Below, in pieces: positions 44,522 through 54,870 of a DNA stretch of 64,000 nucleotides (the stretch's first letter is position 1; every line of letters starts with the position of its first letter). Under the pieces are notes generated by a model, which was not told the DNA's origin, made no database searches, and saw only the letters and a list, made by a program, of their open reading frames with translations. The DNA lies in assembly GCA_003134655.1 (NCBI GenBank), contig PLBY01000053.1, forward strand, positions 29,473 to 93,472, read 5' to 3'. Position numbers and translations under genes: made by a program. The DNA is from Acidobacteriaceae bacterium (GTDB lineage Bacteria > Acidobacteriota > Terriglobia > Terriglobales > Acidobacteriaceae).

Positions 44522-44698
44522 TTATGCATTGCTGATTGCTTCCGCGACCTCTTCAGGATTTTCATGAACTCCGACAAGTCCTCCACCACATTGGATCGCA
44601 GAGCCGGAGCCAAACGGCACTACTGATGTGATCGAATCCGCGTCTACCAATACCTCCTGGTCCGGATTCATGTGGTCATGCAGCGTGATCAACTTCAT
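44522..44698 (-). CDS. Small conserved protein, FlbD-like in appearance
   Basis: A 58-residue gene that is easily missed because of its size. ATG 44698 has GAGGAGG 4 bases upstream. The protein (MKLITLHDHMNPDQEVLVDA..., ending EEVAEAISNA) has the pattern of short FlbD-like proteins: a first strand, residues binding DADSITSV, a turn, and a C-terminal VHENPEEVAEAI helix. There are no flagellar genes nearby, so the likeness may be only structural. It is divergent from fumC. Confidence 0.6.
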   Translation of the reverse strand: MKLITLHDHMNPDQEVLVDADSITSVVPFGSGSAIQCGGGLVGVHENPEEVAEAISNA

Positions 44699-44906
44699 GC
44701 GTCCTCCTCGAATGTGGGCGTGAGGAATTCTACGCCTGCGATGGCTTCACGTGGGTGCGCCATCCTTCGCGGCAGTTTCGCGAAGGGTGGAAAGCAGACT
44801 GAGGACACCGTGGGATTTTGCCTCTCATGCCGCCGTATAATAAGCGGTTCTCATAGCCGTCGAGGGCCAAGCGAATCAAGCTTCGGCCCGCCAGACAGGA
44901 GCCGTC

Positions 44907-46343
<1,437 letters not shown>

Positions 46344-46372
46344 GCCCGCCCTGACTCCGGCACACGTCCGAC

Positions 46373-46420
46373 GGCGTCATCCCGAAGCCCCGCGTCTTCT
46401 CCAGCGGGGCGAGGGATCTC
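46373..46420. repeat. Left 48-bp inverted repeat flanking the GIY-YIG gene
   Basis: This matches the reverse complement of 46939-46986 at 47 of 48 positions. It belongs to a GTCATCCCGAA...GGGATCTC intergenic family. A diverged relative lies at 46525-46571 between the arms. Confidence 0.9.
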
Positions 46421-46604
46421 AGCGTCCGGCGTTCCGTTATCCACAGCTCGATGTTCCTCCGTCACAGACTTGAGTCGGGGTGGAATGGTAAGAGTGGGTT
46501 CGACCGCAGGAGCGCTTCCGTTCCGCGCGAGATCCCTACACTCGGCTGAAGTGCGCCGGGTGGGGATGACGTCGTTGGGAAGAAGGTCAGAACGAGGGGA
46601 GCCC

Positions 46605-47031
46605 ATGCGACAACCGAGACAATTCTACGTGTACATCATGACGAACCGATCTCGCTCTCACGTCCTATACACGGGCGTCACCGGAGACCTCAGCCGCGGC
46701 GTCTTCGAGCACAAGAGCAAACTGGTTCCCGGCTTCACCAGCCGTTACAACCTGACGCGACTCGCTTACTACGAGTGCTTCTTCTACCCCGACGCGGCGA
46801 TTGATCGCGAAAAGGAAATCAAAGGGCTGGCGCCGAAGCAAGAAGATAAGACTCATCGAAACGATGAATCCTCTGTGGGGCGACTTGGCGGAACGGTGGA
46901 GCGAAGTCTACAAGCCGACGGTGCCCCCCGATCCGCGCGAGATCCCTCGCCCCGCTGGAGAAAACGCGGGGCTTCGGGATGACGCCTCACTCTGGAATGA
47001 CCTTAATCTGCCTCGCTTACGACGGGTTTGA
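46605..47031 (+). pseudogene. GIY-YIG nuclease-domain protein, interrupted by a +1 frameshift
   Basis: A small GIY-YIG (YhbQ/UPF0213-like) protein. ATG 46605 starts RQFYVYIMTNRSRSHVLYTGVTGDL, with the first GIY-YIG strand as YVYIM and YTGVT, then YYECFFYPDAAIDREKEIKG. After the G-run 46824-46826 the frame is lost. In the next frame the expected WRRSKKIRLIETMNPLWGDLAERW follows and ends at 47031. One extra G explains it. The 3' part overlaps the right inverted repeat and the end of the convergent EamA gene. Whether the gene is dead or the base is a sequencing error cannot be told here. Confidence 0.8.
46939..46986. repeat. Right 48-bp inverted repeat flanking the GIY-YIG gene
   Basis: Inverted partner of 46373-46420, one mismatch. 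Together they bound a 614-bp segment containing the GIY-YIG gene. Confidence 0.9.
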
Positions 47032-47944
47032 GTTCACTCTTCGCTTTCGGTGTGGTCGTAATCACCACCACGCTCACCAGCACCAGCAGCGTCCCCACAA
47101 TCGTGCGCGGACCGATCGCTTCCCCGCCGAGGAAATATCCCACCAGCACCGCCACCACCGGATTCACATACGCATAGGTTCCCACCTTGGTCGGCGATTC
47201 GTGATGAATCAGCCACACATACGCCGTGAAGCCCACGATCGATCCCGCCACGATCAAATACGCCAACGCAAGCCATGCCCCGCGTGAAACCGCCTGCACG
47301 CGGAAGCCGCGAAATTCCCCCAGCACCGCTGCGGTCAACGTGAGCAGGACGCCTCCCGCCAGCATCTGCGCCCCTGAACTCATGGCTTTGGCGGCGGGCA
47401 GCGGCAGTTTGCGGCTGAGCGACGCAGCCACCGACCAACTGACCGCCGCGACCAGCAATGCGCAAGCACCTGCCGTGTCGACCAGAGCCTCGTCCAAACT
47501 CATCGTGTGTCCCACGAGAACTGCGACGCCGCCCATCCCCACAAGCAGCGCCAGCCCAAGTCGCAACGTCAGACGCTGCGTTCGCAGAAACACAATCTCC
47601 GCCAGCGCCATAAACACCGGGATCGTAGCCATCATGACCGCTGCGATCCCCGAGGGCACACGCCGCTCCGCCCAGAACAGCAATCCGTAGTCGAACACAA
47701 AAATCAGCACAGCCAGCAACGACGCCGCACTCCACTCGCGCACAGTCGGAGAAGCCGTGCCCCGGGCCCTCATCCAGCCATAAAGTACGAGTCCCGCCAC
47801 GAGGAATCGCATCCCAGCCAGCAGAAACGGCGGCACCTCGCGCACTCCGACCCGGATCGCCAGGAACGTCGAGCCCCAGACGAAATAAATAATGGCGAAG
47901 GCAAGAAGCACCTCCCAAGCGCGAGGTTGGGAAGCAGCATCCAT
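47003..47944 (-). CDS. EamA/DMT-family transporter
   Basis: A 313-residue protein with ten hydrophobic helices in two EamA repeats: VWGSTFLAIRVGVREVPPFLLAGMRFLVAG in the first and GFTAYVWLIHHESPTKVGTYAYVNPVVAVLVG in the second, both typical of drug/metabolite exporters (RhaT/YedA-like). Substrate unknown. Its 3' end overlaps the frameshifted GIY-YIG frame by 29 bases. Confidence 0.87.
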   Translation of the reverse strand: MDAASQPRAWEVLLAFAIIYFVWGSTFLAIRVGVREVPPFLLAGMRFLVAGLVLYGWMRARGTASPTVREWSAASLLAVLIFVFDYGLLFWAERRVPSGIAAVMMATIPVFMALAEIVFLRTQRLTLRLGLALLVGMGGVAVLVGHTMSLDEALVDTAGACALLVAAVSWSVAASLSRKLPLPAAKAMSSGAQMLAGGVLLTLTAAVLGEFRGFRVQAVSRGAWLALAYLIVAGSIVGFTAYVWLIHHESPTKVGTYAYVNPVVAVLVGYFLGGEAIGPRTIVGTLLVLVSVVVITTTPKAKSELKPVVSEAD

Positions 47945-48116
47945 GCCGATGATCCCTTCGCGAGATTGAGAGACAATCCCGAGCCCGATTAGATCACCGC
48001 AACCCGCGCGGGGCGCGGATTTCCCGCATAAAACAATTTTATGGGCCTATAACTGCGATGCAGATCAGATCGGAAGGGCTCACTCACACAAATGCAATGT
48101 TGAAAGCGTAGCAGGA

Positions 48117-48560
48117 TTATTTCTTCAGCAGGCTGGTATGGCTGGCCACGCACTGCCACTTGCCGAGGTCCAGAACCCAGGTGTCAGTGAAGCGTCCGAC
48201 GTGGTCGTAAGGCTTGCCCTGATATGTGCCCTGCGTGTGATACACGCCCGTCACCACCGCAGTATCACTAAAGAAATTCATCTTGACGTCCTGAATGTTG
48301 GCAACGGTGGGTTTGAAACGCGGGTCTTTGATGTCGGCCAGAAATCTCTGTTTATCGCTGATTTCGCCATCCCATTCGGTATTCACAAACCGGCTCGAAA
48401 CCAGCGCCTCGAGGGCCGCCGAATCGCGGTTCACTTGAGCCTCATTCCACAGGCGTTCCAGAACCAGCAGTTTGCTCTCGCGAGGATCGGCCTGCTGGGC
48501 GGCCATTCTGACCGTGCCCAGAGCCAGCAGAAGACAGCAGAAGATGGTCGTGCGCTTCAT
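48117..48560 (-). CDS. Secreted NTF2-fold (DUF4440/SnoaL-like) protein
   Basis: A 147-residue protein from ATG 48560 with a signal peptide (TTIFCCLLLALGTVRMAAQ). The rest is a NTF2-like cone: helix VLERLWNEAQVNRDSAALEALVS, then DTAVVTGVYHTQGTYQGKPYDHVGRFTDTWV. Such proteins have diverse or unknown roles. The 172 bases between it and the EamA gene contain nothing recognisable. Confidence 0.72.
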   Translation of the reverse strand: MKRTTIFCCLLLALGTVRMAAQQADPRESKLLVLERLWNEAQVNRDSAALEALVSSRFVNTEWDGEISDKQRFLADIKDPRFKPTVANIQDVKMNFFSDTAVVTGVYHTQGTYQGKPYDHVGRFTDTWVLDLGKWQCVASHTSLLKK

Positions 48561-48690
48561 AGCCGTACACGCTCGCCGGCATCCCCACGTGGGGCGAACG
48601 TTCAAAAACGATAGCAGCGGCGGCAGCAGTCAAGCCACCGAAATGCACAAAGGAAAGGTTACGAACGTCACGGGAGATGGATGATGTAGG

Positions 48691-48758
48691 GACGTAGCTT
48701 GCTACGTCTCTGCCGGCAGCGTTTCGAACGGTGGAGGGAAGACGTTGCAAGCAACGTC
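48691..48758. repeat. Two 18-bp palindromes upstream of the NTF2-like gene
   Basis: GACGTAGC-TT-GCTACGTC (48691-48708) and GACGTTGC-AA-GCAACGTC (48741-48758) are perfect palindromes 32 bases apart, each followed by TCT. They lie between the 3' end of fabH copy 1 and the NTF2-like gene. They look like a pair of related intergenic repeats and could end the fabH transcript. Confidence 0.7.
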
Positions 48759-48772
48759 TCTACGAATCGGTT

Positions 48773-49771
48773 CTAGAACGCCCACCGCAGCAACGTCGCG
48801 CCCACGGTAAATCCGGCGCCCACCGACGCCATCATGACGAGACTTCCCTTCTTCAGTTTCCCCTGCTCGATCGCTGTATTCATCGCCAGCGGAATCGTCC
48901 CAGCCGTCGTATTCCCGTAGCGCTCGATGTTCACGACGATTGCCTCCGGCCTCAGCCCCAGCCTGTCGGCGGTGGCATTGATGATGCGCAGGTTCGCCTG
49001 ATGCGGAATAAACGCATCAATGTCGGAGCCCTTCAGCCCGTTGCGTTCCAGCAGCTTCTGGCACAGTTCGGTCTGCTTGCGCACAGCGAACTTGAAAACC
49101 TGCTGGCCGTCCTGGTGGACGTAATGCATTCTCTTCGCGATCGTATCTTTGCTCGTCGGGTTCAGGCTGCCGCCGCCGGGCATGTACAGAAACTGCGATC
49201 CCGAACCGTCGACTTCGTGAATGTAGTCGATCAGACCCACCGAGTCATCTTCCGCAGGCTCCAGAATCGCCGCGCCCGCTCCATCGCCAAAAATCACGCA
49301 AGTAGCGCGGTCGGCGTAATCGATGATGGACGACATCACGTCCGCGCCAATCACCAGAATTCGCTTGTGCGATCCGCTGGCAATGAACTGCGCTCCCACC
49401 TGCACCGAATAAAGAAAGGCCGAACACGCTGCGGAAAGATCGAATCCCCAGGCTCCCTTCGCGCCCAGCTTGTCCTGCACCAGACAAGCGGTCGAAGGAA
49501 AAAACATGTCGGGAGTGACCGTGCCCACAATAATCACGTCAATGTCGGTAGGAGCCAGGCCTCGCTGCGCTAGTGCGATCTTGGCGGCTTCGACGGCAAG
49601 GTCGCTTGTGGCCACGCCCTTCTCCGCAATGTGGCGCTCGCGGATGCCCACACGCGCCATGATCCACTCATTGTTGGTGTCGACCATCTTCTCCAGATCG
49701 GCATTGGTGAGCAGGCGTGGCGGCACGTAGGTGCCGAGGGCGCTGATTTTGGCGCGAATCGGTTTCGTCAA
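48773..49771 (-). CDS. fabH: Beta-ketoacyl-ACP synthase III, copy 1
   Basis: A 332-residue condensing enzyme that starts fatty acid synthesis from acyl-CoA and malonyl-ACP. TTG 49771 has AGGAG six bases upstream and directly precedes [14 protein letters not shown], the true family start; the open frame to 49843 is not family-like. The catalytic triad is present: Cys in [10 protein letters not shown], His in IPHQANLRI, Asn in [11 protein letters not shown] second copy lies just upstream on the same strand. Substrate preference may differ from copy 2 (CSAF against CSGF next to the nucleophile). Confidence 0.92.
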   Translation of the reverse strand: MTKPIRAKISALGTYVPPRLLTNADLEKMVDTNNEWIMARVGIRERHIAEKGVATSDLAVEAAKIALAQRGLAPTDIDVIIVGTVTPDMFFPSTACLVQDKLGAKGAWGFDLSAACSAFLYSVQVGAQFIASGSHKRILVIGADVMSSIIDYADRATCVIFGDGAGAAILEPAEDDSVGLIDYIHEVDGSGSQFLYMPGGGSLNPTSKDTIAKRMHYVHQDGQQVFKFAVRKQTELCQKLLERNGLKGSDIDAFIPHQANLRIINATADRLGLRPEAIVVNIERYGNTTAGTIPLAMNTAIEQGKLKKGSLVMMASVGAGFTVGATLLRWAF

Positions 49772-49837
49772 CAAGAACTCCTGTGGATGTATGCTCAAGT
49801 ATTCTGAAGGATTGGAAGAAGAATGTCTAACGGACCT

Positions 49838-49920
49838 TGTCATCCTGAGCGGAGCGAAGGACCTATGGAGTTTGCCGGTGCCGGCAATTATGGAGATCCT
49901 TCGCGTCGCTCAGAATGACA
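49838..49920. repeat. Inverted intergenic repeat between the two fabH genes
   Basis: The arms TGTCATCCTGAGCGGAGCG (from 49838) and CGTCGCTCAGAATGACA (to 49920) are inverted relatives of a common intergenic family. A shorter relative is present near 59057. It could form a hairpin in the fabH intergenic region. Confidence 0.6.
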
Positions 49921-49940
49921 ACAACCGACAGCCTCCGCTG

Positions 49941-50939
49941 CTAGTACGCCCAACGCAGCAGCGTCGCCCCAGAAGTAAACCCCGCCCCCACGGTCGCGAC
50001 CAGCACGCGGTCTCCTTTTTTCAAGCGTCCCTCTTCCAGCGCCGTCCGCATCGCGATCGGAATCGTTCCCGCCGTAGTGTTCCCGTAACGATCGATGTTG
50101 ATGATGACCTTCTCCAGCGGCATCCCCAGTCGATCTGCCGTCGCAGTGATAATGCGCCGGTTCGCCTGGTGTGCGATGAAGCAATCGATATCCTTGCCCG
50201 TCAGCTGATTCTTCTCCAGAATGCGGTCCGTCATCTCCGCCATCTTCTTCACTGCATACTTGAAGACGTTCTTGCCATCCTGATGAATACAATGCATTTT
50301 CTGGTCAACCGTCTCGTGCGTCGCCGGGTTCAGACTCCCCCCTCCCGGCATGAACAAGTACTGCCCGCCAATGCCCTCGATCTGCGCCACGTGATCGATG
50401 ATGCCCTCTTCCCCATCCTCCGCCGGCTCCAGTAAAACCGCGCCCGCTCCATCCCCAAAAATAATGCAGACCGCGCGATCGGTGTAGTCGGTCATCGAAG
50501 AATTCACGTCTGACCCGATCACCAGCACCTTCTTGTACTGCCCCGACTCGATGAACTTCACTCCCGTGTTCAACGCGTATAGAAATCCCGAGCATCCCGC
50601 GGACACATCGAATCCCCACGTATTCTCGATCCCCAACTTGTGTTGCACCAGGCACGCCGTCGACGGATACATCATGTCCGGCGTTACCGTCCCCACCACG
50701 ATCAGGTCCACCTCCTGCAAGTCGAAGGGATGCGATTCGAGCAGATTCTTCACCGCCGCGACCGCCAGATCGCTGGCAGCCACGCCCCTGTCGACGATAT
50801 GGCGCTCGCGGATCCCCACGCGCTCCATGATCCATTCGTTGGTGGTGTCGACCATCTTTTCCAGGTCGGCGTTGGTAAGAACTCGCGGCGGCAGGTAGGT
50901 GCCGAGCGCGCTGATTTTGGCGCGGATCGCTTTGGTCAA
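49941..50939 (-). CDS. fabH: Beta-ketoacyl-ACP synthase III, copy 2
   Basis: A 332-residue paralogue of the downstream gene. TTG 50939 is preceded by GGGAG and begins [18 protein letters not shown]. Cys in [11 protein letters not shown], His in [10 protein letters not shown] and Asn in [10 protein letters not shown] are intact. Both copies have the same length and lack other fab genes around them. Two active FabH proteins often divide straight-chain and branched-chain primers, but that is not shown by this sequence. Confidence 0.92.
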   Translation of the reverse strand: MTKAIRAKISALGTYLPPRVLTNADLEKMVDTTNEWIMERVGIRERHIVDRGVAASDLAVAAVKNLLESHPFDLQEVDLIVVGTVTPDMMYPSTACLVQHKLGIENTWGFDVSAGCSGFLYALNTGVKFIESGQYKKVLVIGSDVNSSMTDYTDRAVCIIFGDGAGAVLLEPAEDGEEGIIDHVAQIEGIGGQYLFMPGGGSLNPATHETVDQKMHCIHQDGKNVFKYAVKKMAEMTDRILEKNQLTGKDIDCFIAHQANRRIITATADRLGMPLEKVIINIDRYGNTTAGTIPIAMRTALEEGRLKKGDRVLVATVGAGFTSGATLLRWAY

Positions 50940-51053
50940 TGGGGCTCCCAGTAGGAAACTGAGTATTCTCAACAATTGGGAGCAGAATGTCTAACCCTAT
51001 CGGCCAACGTGACGATAGCCGCCTCGGCTGTCTGGGTTTTGAATCGGTCGCAC

Positions 51054-51332
51054 TCAAGCCGCAGCCCGGCCATCCTCATGCTCCATCCACTCTCGGATGA
51101 AACTCGGGCAAGACACGATCCCGAAGTCGTGATTTTCCCCGTCGATCAGATAAGAGAGCGCCGCCCGATCCAACTCCTCAAGGTGCTCGAGATTCAGCAG
51201 AGGCCACAATTGGCACTCCGCAGCCGACTGAACCAAGTGCCCCAGATACGGCAAGTGTCCCTGAAATAACTGACCAGATACGCGGATGGTGATATGGGGA
51301 GCGACTTTTGGACCGATACTGCGACGATTCAT
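51054..51332 (-). CDS. Small protein, possibly STAS-like
   Basis: A 92-residue protein from ATG 51332; the open frame extends to 51407. The sequence (IRVSGQLFQGHLPYLGHLVQ, then LWPLLNLEHLEELDRAALSYLI and FGIVSCPSFIREWME) has the strand-helix pattern of a STAS/anti-sigma antagonist domain, but the usual phospho-Ser motif is not clear. It lies between the SRP RNA and fabH copy 2. Assignment is tentative. Confidence 0.5.
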   Translation of the reverse strand: MNRRSIGPKVAPHITIRVSGQLFQGHLPYLGHLVQSAAECQLWPLLNLEHLEELDRAALSYLIDGENHDFGIVSCPSFIREWMEHEDGRAAA

Positions 51333-51475
51333 TGTTCTCCTCTCGACGGCCAACGGTTTTGCCCGGCCTACCTCTACTTGATGCTCGAGAAGACGTTTCT
51401 TGCGCAAAGAGTCGTAAAGGAGTTGTAAATCTTGGTAATCAGGAGGGCAGGAACTACTCTGTGCAAAACAAATAA

Positions 51476-51582
51476 GCCAGGCACCGGGGACTCACTGCAC
51501 ACGCAAGAGCCCGTTACCGTTGCTTCCTTCCGGACCTGGCGGGGTTGGCGGGAGTACGTCGCGTAAGACCGATGCCTGACCT
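51476..51582 (-). ncRNA. ffs: Signal recognition particle RNA, small bacterial type (4.5S)
   Basis: On the minus strand the sequence contains the SRP domain IV hairpin (CCAGGTCCGGAAGGAAGCAA followed by CGGTAACGGG), with the symmetric and asymmetric loops bound by Ffh. The flanks pair: GGTCAGGCATCGG at the 5' end with CCGGTGCCTGGC at the 3' end. TATTAT at 51593-51588 is a possible -10 box. Ends are estimated to within about 5 bases. Confidence 0.92.
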
Positions 51583-51617
51583 AACCCATAATAGCATTCC
51601 GCAATTGCGGCCCCCGT

Positions 51618-51666
51618 GTAGCGCCGGCGTCCCGCCGGCTGTCGCGAGCGCATCCTGCGCTCGCAC
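51618..51666. repeat. REP-like double hairpin, copy 1
   Basis: GTAGC followed by hairpin GCCGGC-GTCCC-GCCGGC, then a second perfect 9-bp stem (GCGAGCGCA-TCC-TGCGCTCGC). Member of a family repeated at 56721, 57445, 61027, 62799 and 63899. Confidence 0.85.
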
Positions 51667-51830
51667 CCGTCCCTCACCACGACCCCCGCCAAAGTGCATG
51701 TGACTTTCGGTGCAAGTTTCCCTCGCCAACCCCTTCCCTTCTGGTGACGCTTGTCGAACAATGGTGGTCGAGGCTGAAGACTTCAGCCCGCAGTAGAGGA
51801 CTGCCCGAAATTCCTCTGCTAACTACATCC

Positions 51831-54026
51831 ATGGCGCCCCAGTCCCCACAACCCGGCGTAATCCCGCTGAACCGGGCCATCGACCACTACTTCGAACTAG
51901 CTCTCTATCTACTTGTGCTGACCGGCTTTGCCACGCTCGCCAGCACCGGAGGCCTCGACCTGCCTTCCACCATCCTGGTCGGCGTCGCGCTGGCAGTGCG
52001 CGGATATCAGCTGGCGAAACGCCAACGATTCGTAATCTCCGAAGCCTGGACCACTCCCCTCTCCATCGCCTACTTCGTCTTCTTCGCTGCCGACTACTTC
52101 ATTCTTTCGCGCGGATTCCTGCCAGCCACGGTGCATCTCGCTTTGTTCGGTGTCGTGGTGCGGATGTTCTCCTTGCGTCGTGAGCGCGACCATGTCACGC
52201 TGGCCATCCTCGCCTTCCTGATGGTGCTCGCGTCCGCGGTGCTCACGGTCGACAGCATATTCCTGTTCTCCTTTGCCTTATTCATGATGATGGCCGTGGG
52301 AACGTTCGTGCTCATGGAGATGCGTCGCTCCGGCCACGCTGCCAACATTCAGGCACGACATTCCAACGATCCTCAGGAACATCGTCACCTCGCTTTCGCG
52401 CTGGCCCGCGTCGCTCCGGCGCTGATGTTGATGATCCTCATCGGCGGCGCCGTCGTCTTCTTTCTGATGCCCCGCATGTCCGCCGGATACATGGGCGGCT
52501 ACTCGTTCGGCACCGACCTCTCGTCCGGTTTTAGCGATCACGTCCAGTTGGGCCAGATCGGTCAGATCCAGCAGTCCGGCGCCGTGGTCATGCACATCCA
52601 GATCGATGGAGATACGGTCGGCCGCTCCGACCTGCATTGGCGGGGAGTGACGCTCGCCGATTTCGACGGCCGCACCTGGTCCAGCCCTCGCGACCAGTTC
52701 ACTTTGCAGCACCAATCCGACAATACCTTCAAGGTCCCGCGAGCCACCGTGTTCGCGCGGTCGTTCGCGAAACCGATTCTCGCACGTGAGCACGTCATCC
52801 ACTACCGCGTGCTCATGGAACCGATCGACACCAACGTCTTTTTCCTGGCTCCATGGGCCCGCAGCGTGACTGGCAATTACCGCATGCTCGCCTCCGACGG
52901 CGGAGGTGCGGTCTACAACCTCGATTCGCAGCGCTCCATCAGCCGCTACGAGGCCGACTCCGATATCGCCACCGCCACGCCCGCGGAGCTGCGCACAGCG
53001 GGACGCGATTATCCGGCGCCGATCACCGGGCAATATCTTCGCCTGCCTTCCCTCGACGCGCGTGTTCCCCAGCTCGCCGCTCAGATCACAAGATCAGCCA
53101 GCAACGATTTCGACAAAGCGGCCGCTATTGAGAATTATCTAAGGACGCGCTTCGGCTACACCTTGCAGCTGCCGCTAACTCCAGTCAAAGATCCCATCGC
53201 CAATTTCCTCTTCGAGCGCAGGCAGGGACACTGCGAGTACTTTGCCTCGTCCATGGCCGTCATGCTCCGCACCATCGGGATTCCGTCCCGCGTGGTGACT
53301 GGATTCCGCTCTGACGAGTTCAACGACCTTACCGGGAACTACGTCGTCCGCGCCAAAGACGCGCATGCCTGGGTCGAAGCCTACTTCCCCGGATACGGCT
53401 GGCAGACCTTCGATCCCACTCCCGCGGGTGGCAGCGGGTCGCCGCAGGGCTGGAACCGCCTCGCGCTCTACGTCGATGCCATGGCTTCCTTCTGGCGCGA
53501 TTGGGTAGTCAGCTACGACACCTCGCACCAGTACTCGCTGGGTCAGGCTGCCTTCAGCGGCACTCGCGGCGCATGGGAGAACGCGCGCAAGTGGGCGCGC
53601 CTCCACTACGCTTCCATGTTGAAGTGGGCCCGCCGCAGCCAGGACCGCGTGCAACATTCGCCCGGCCGCTGGGCCATCCTCGGCGCGGGAGTCGTGCTCA
53701 TTCTTCTGCTGCTCGGGAACCTTGGCCGCATCGCGCGCCTGCTGCACGAAAAGTGGCTGCAGGCCCATCCCGAGCGCTCTCCGGAACAGGCCGCCGCCAT
53801 GTGGTATCAGCGGATGGCGCGCACACTGGCCCGCCGCGGATTAAGAAAACCTGCGGCGCAAACCGCCCAGGAGTTTGTGAAGAAGATTGAAGACAGCCGG
53901 CTTCGTGAGCCGGTCGCGCGTTTTACTCAGGTTTACGAGTCTGCGCGGTTTGGAAATTCCGCCGAAGATGTTAAACGTCTGCCGGAATTGTATGAAGAGG
54001 TCGAGACCGCTACGCGCAACCGCTAG
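51831..54026 (+). CDS. DUF3488-type transmembrane transglutaminase-like protein
   Basis: A 731-residue membrane protein from ATG 51831; an in-frame upstream start (51744) overlaps repeat DNA. Six or seven N-terminal helices (about 18-210) precede a periplasmic region with a transglutaminase-like cysteine protease core: Cys in RRQGHCEYFASSMAVMLRTIGIPSR, His in KDAHAWVEAYFPGYGW and Asp in FDPTPAG. A last helix (WAILGAGVVLILLLLG) and a cytoplasmic DUF4129-like tail follow. Relatives often neighbour an AAA ATPase and DUF58 protein, which are not seen here. Exact substrate is unknown. Confidence 0.88.
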   Translation: MAPQSPQPGVIPLNRAIDHYFELALYLLVLTGFATLASTGGLDLPSTILVGVALAVRGYQLAKRQRFVISEAWTTPLSIAYFVFFAADYFILSRGFLPATVHLALFGVVVRMFSLRRERDHVTLAILAFLMVLASAVLTVDSIFLFSFALFMMMAVGTFVLMEMRRSGHAANIQARHSNDPQEHRHLAFALARVAPALMLMILIGGAVVFFLMPRMSAGYMGGYSFGTDLSSGFSDHVQLGQIGQIQQSGAVVMHIQIDGDTVGRSDLHWRGVTLADFDGRTWSSPRDQFTLQHQSDNTFKVPRATVFARSFAKPILAREHVIHYRVLMEPIDTNVFFLAPWARSVTGNYRMLASDGGGAVYNLDSQRSISRYEADSDIATATPAELRTAGRDYPAPITGQYLRLPSLDARVPQLAAQITRSASNDFDKAAAIENYLRTRFGYTLQLPLTPVKDPIANFLFERRQGHCEYFASSMAVMLRTIGIPSRVVTGFRSDEFNDLTGNYVVRAKDAHAWVEAYFPGYGWQTFDPTPAGGSGSPQGWNRLALYVDAMASFWRDWVVSYDTSHQYSLGQAAFSGTRGAWENARKWARLHYASMLKWARRSQDRVQHSPGRWAILGAGVVLILLLLGNLGRIARLLHEKWLQAHPERSPEQAAAMWYQRMARTLARRGLRKPAAQTAQEFVKKIEDSRLREPVARFTQVYESARFGNSAEDVKRLPELYEEVETATRNR

Positions 54027-54059
54027 GCGAATCGTTTTAATCGACGAAGAGGAAAGCCG

Positions 54060-54701
54060 CTAGAACCGCCAGAACGCGCCGCCGCCGACAAAGAAATTGT
54101 GCTGCCGGCTCTTACCCGTGGGAGCCAGCGGAAAGTCGACCGCCCCAGACCAGAAGTCGCGAACTTCCCCACGGATGCTGAGCTTCCGCCAGACCTTTAC
54201 GTCAAGACCGAGGCCGCCCTCGAACACAGCTGACGTCGAAGACGTGCCCGGATTCGTGCCGCCGTAAAGCAGCTGTGAACTTTGACTGATATGGCCAAAG
54301 CCGCCTCCGACGCTGATCCAGGGGGAAACCGCTGTCGTCGGAAACAAATTCACCCGTGCCGCCGGGGTCACAAACAGTTGGCTCAACTGCGGCGGAATCA
54401 CCGCGAACCCGTACGAACCGCCGTTGATATCTTCATCCTTGTTGTACATCAGTACGACTTCGCCCGAGACCGCATATACCGGCGTCACTAGAAACCGGCG
54501 GGCGTATTCCACGTCAAAACTCAGACCCTTGCCGAAGGCTATGATGGTCCCCGGGTCCGTCCCGCCTGTAATTCCCTGGTTGCTGATGAACGTGCGCCCA
54601 AGGATGCCGCCCAGTTCGTTCTTCTCGTCCTGCGCTACCGCCGACGCCACCAACACGGTCAGCACAATCACGACCGCAACTCCAAGACGTTTGCCTAGCA
54701 T
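54060..54701 (-). CDS. Outer-membrane beta-barrel protein
   Basis: A 213-residue protein from ATG 54701 (GGAGGGG upstream) with a signal peptide (GVAVVIVLTVLVASAVAQ). Alternating hydrophobic strands fit an eight-stranded OmpA/W-like barrel (VTPAARVNLFPTTAVSPWISVGGGFGHI; GGLGLDVKVWRKLSIRGEVRDFW), and the chain ends in Phe after FVGGGAFWRF, the usual outer-membrane insertion signal. Function unknown. Confidence 0.75.
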   Translation of the reverse strand: MLGKRLGVAVVIVLTVLVASAVAQDEKNELGGILGRTFISNQGITGGTDPGTIIAFGKGLSFDVEYARRFLVTPVYAVSGEVVLMYNKDEDINGGSYGFAVIPPQLSQLFVTPAARVNLFPTTAVSPWISVGGGFGHISQSSQLLYGGTNPGTSSTSAVFEGGLGLDVKVWRKLSIRGEVRDFWSGAVDFPLAPTGKSRQHNFFVGGGAFWRF

Positions 54702-54870
54702 TTCCCCTCCAGCGAGGTTCATAAATTGTTACGGCGGTAAGACATAGCCTAGCACGACCCCGGCTATTTTGGATCAGCCGTACTATCTTTTCTGGTGCCG
54801 CTGCTTTCGCACGATTAACAGACTGCGATGCGGGATGCCTCCGCGCGGGATGCTAAAATAGAAAGATTGC

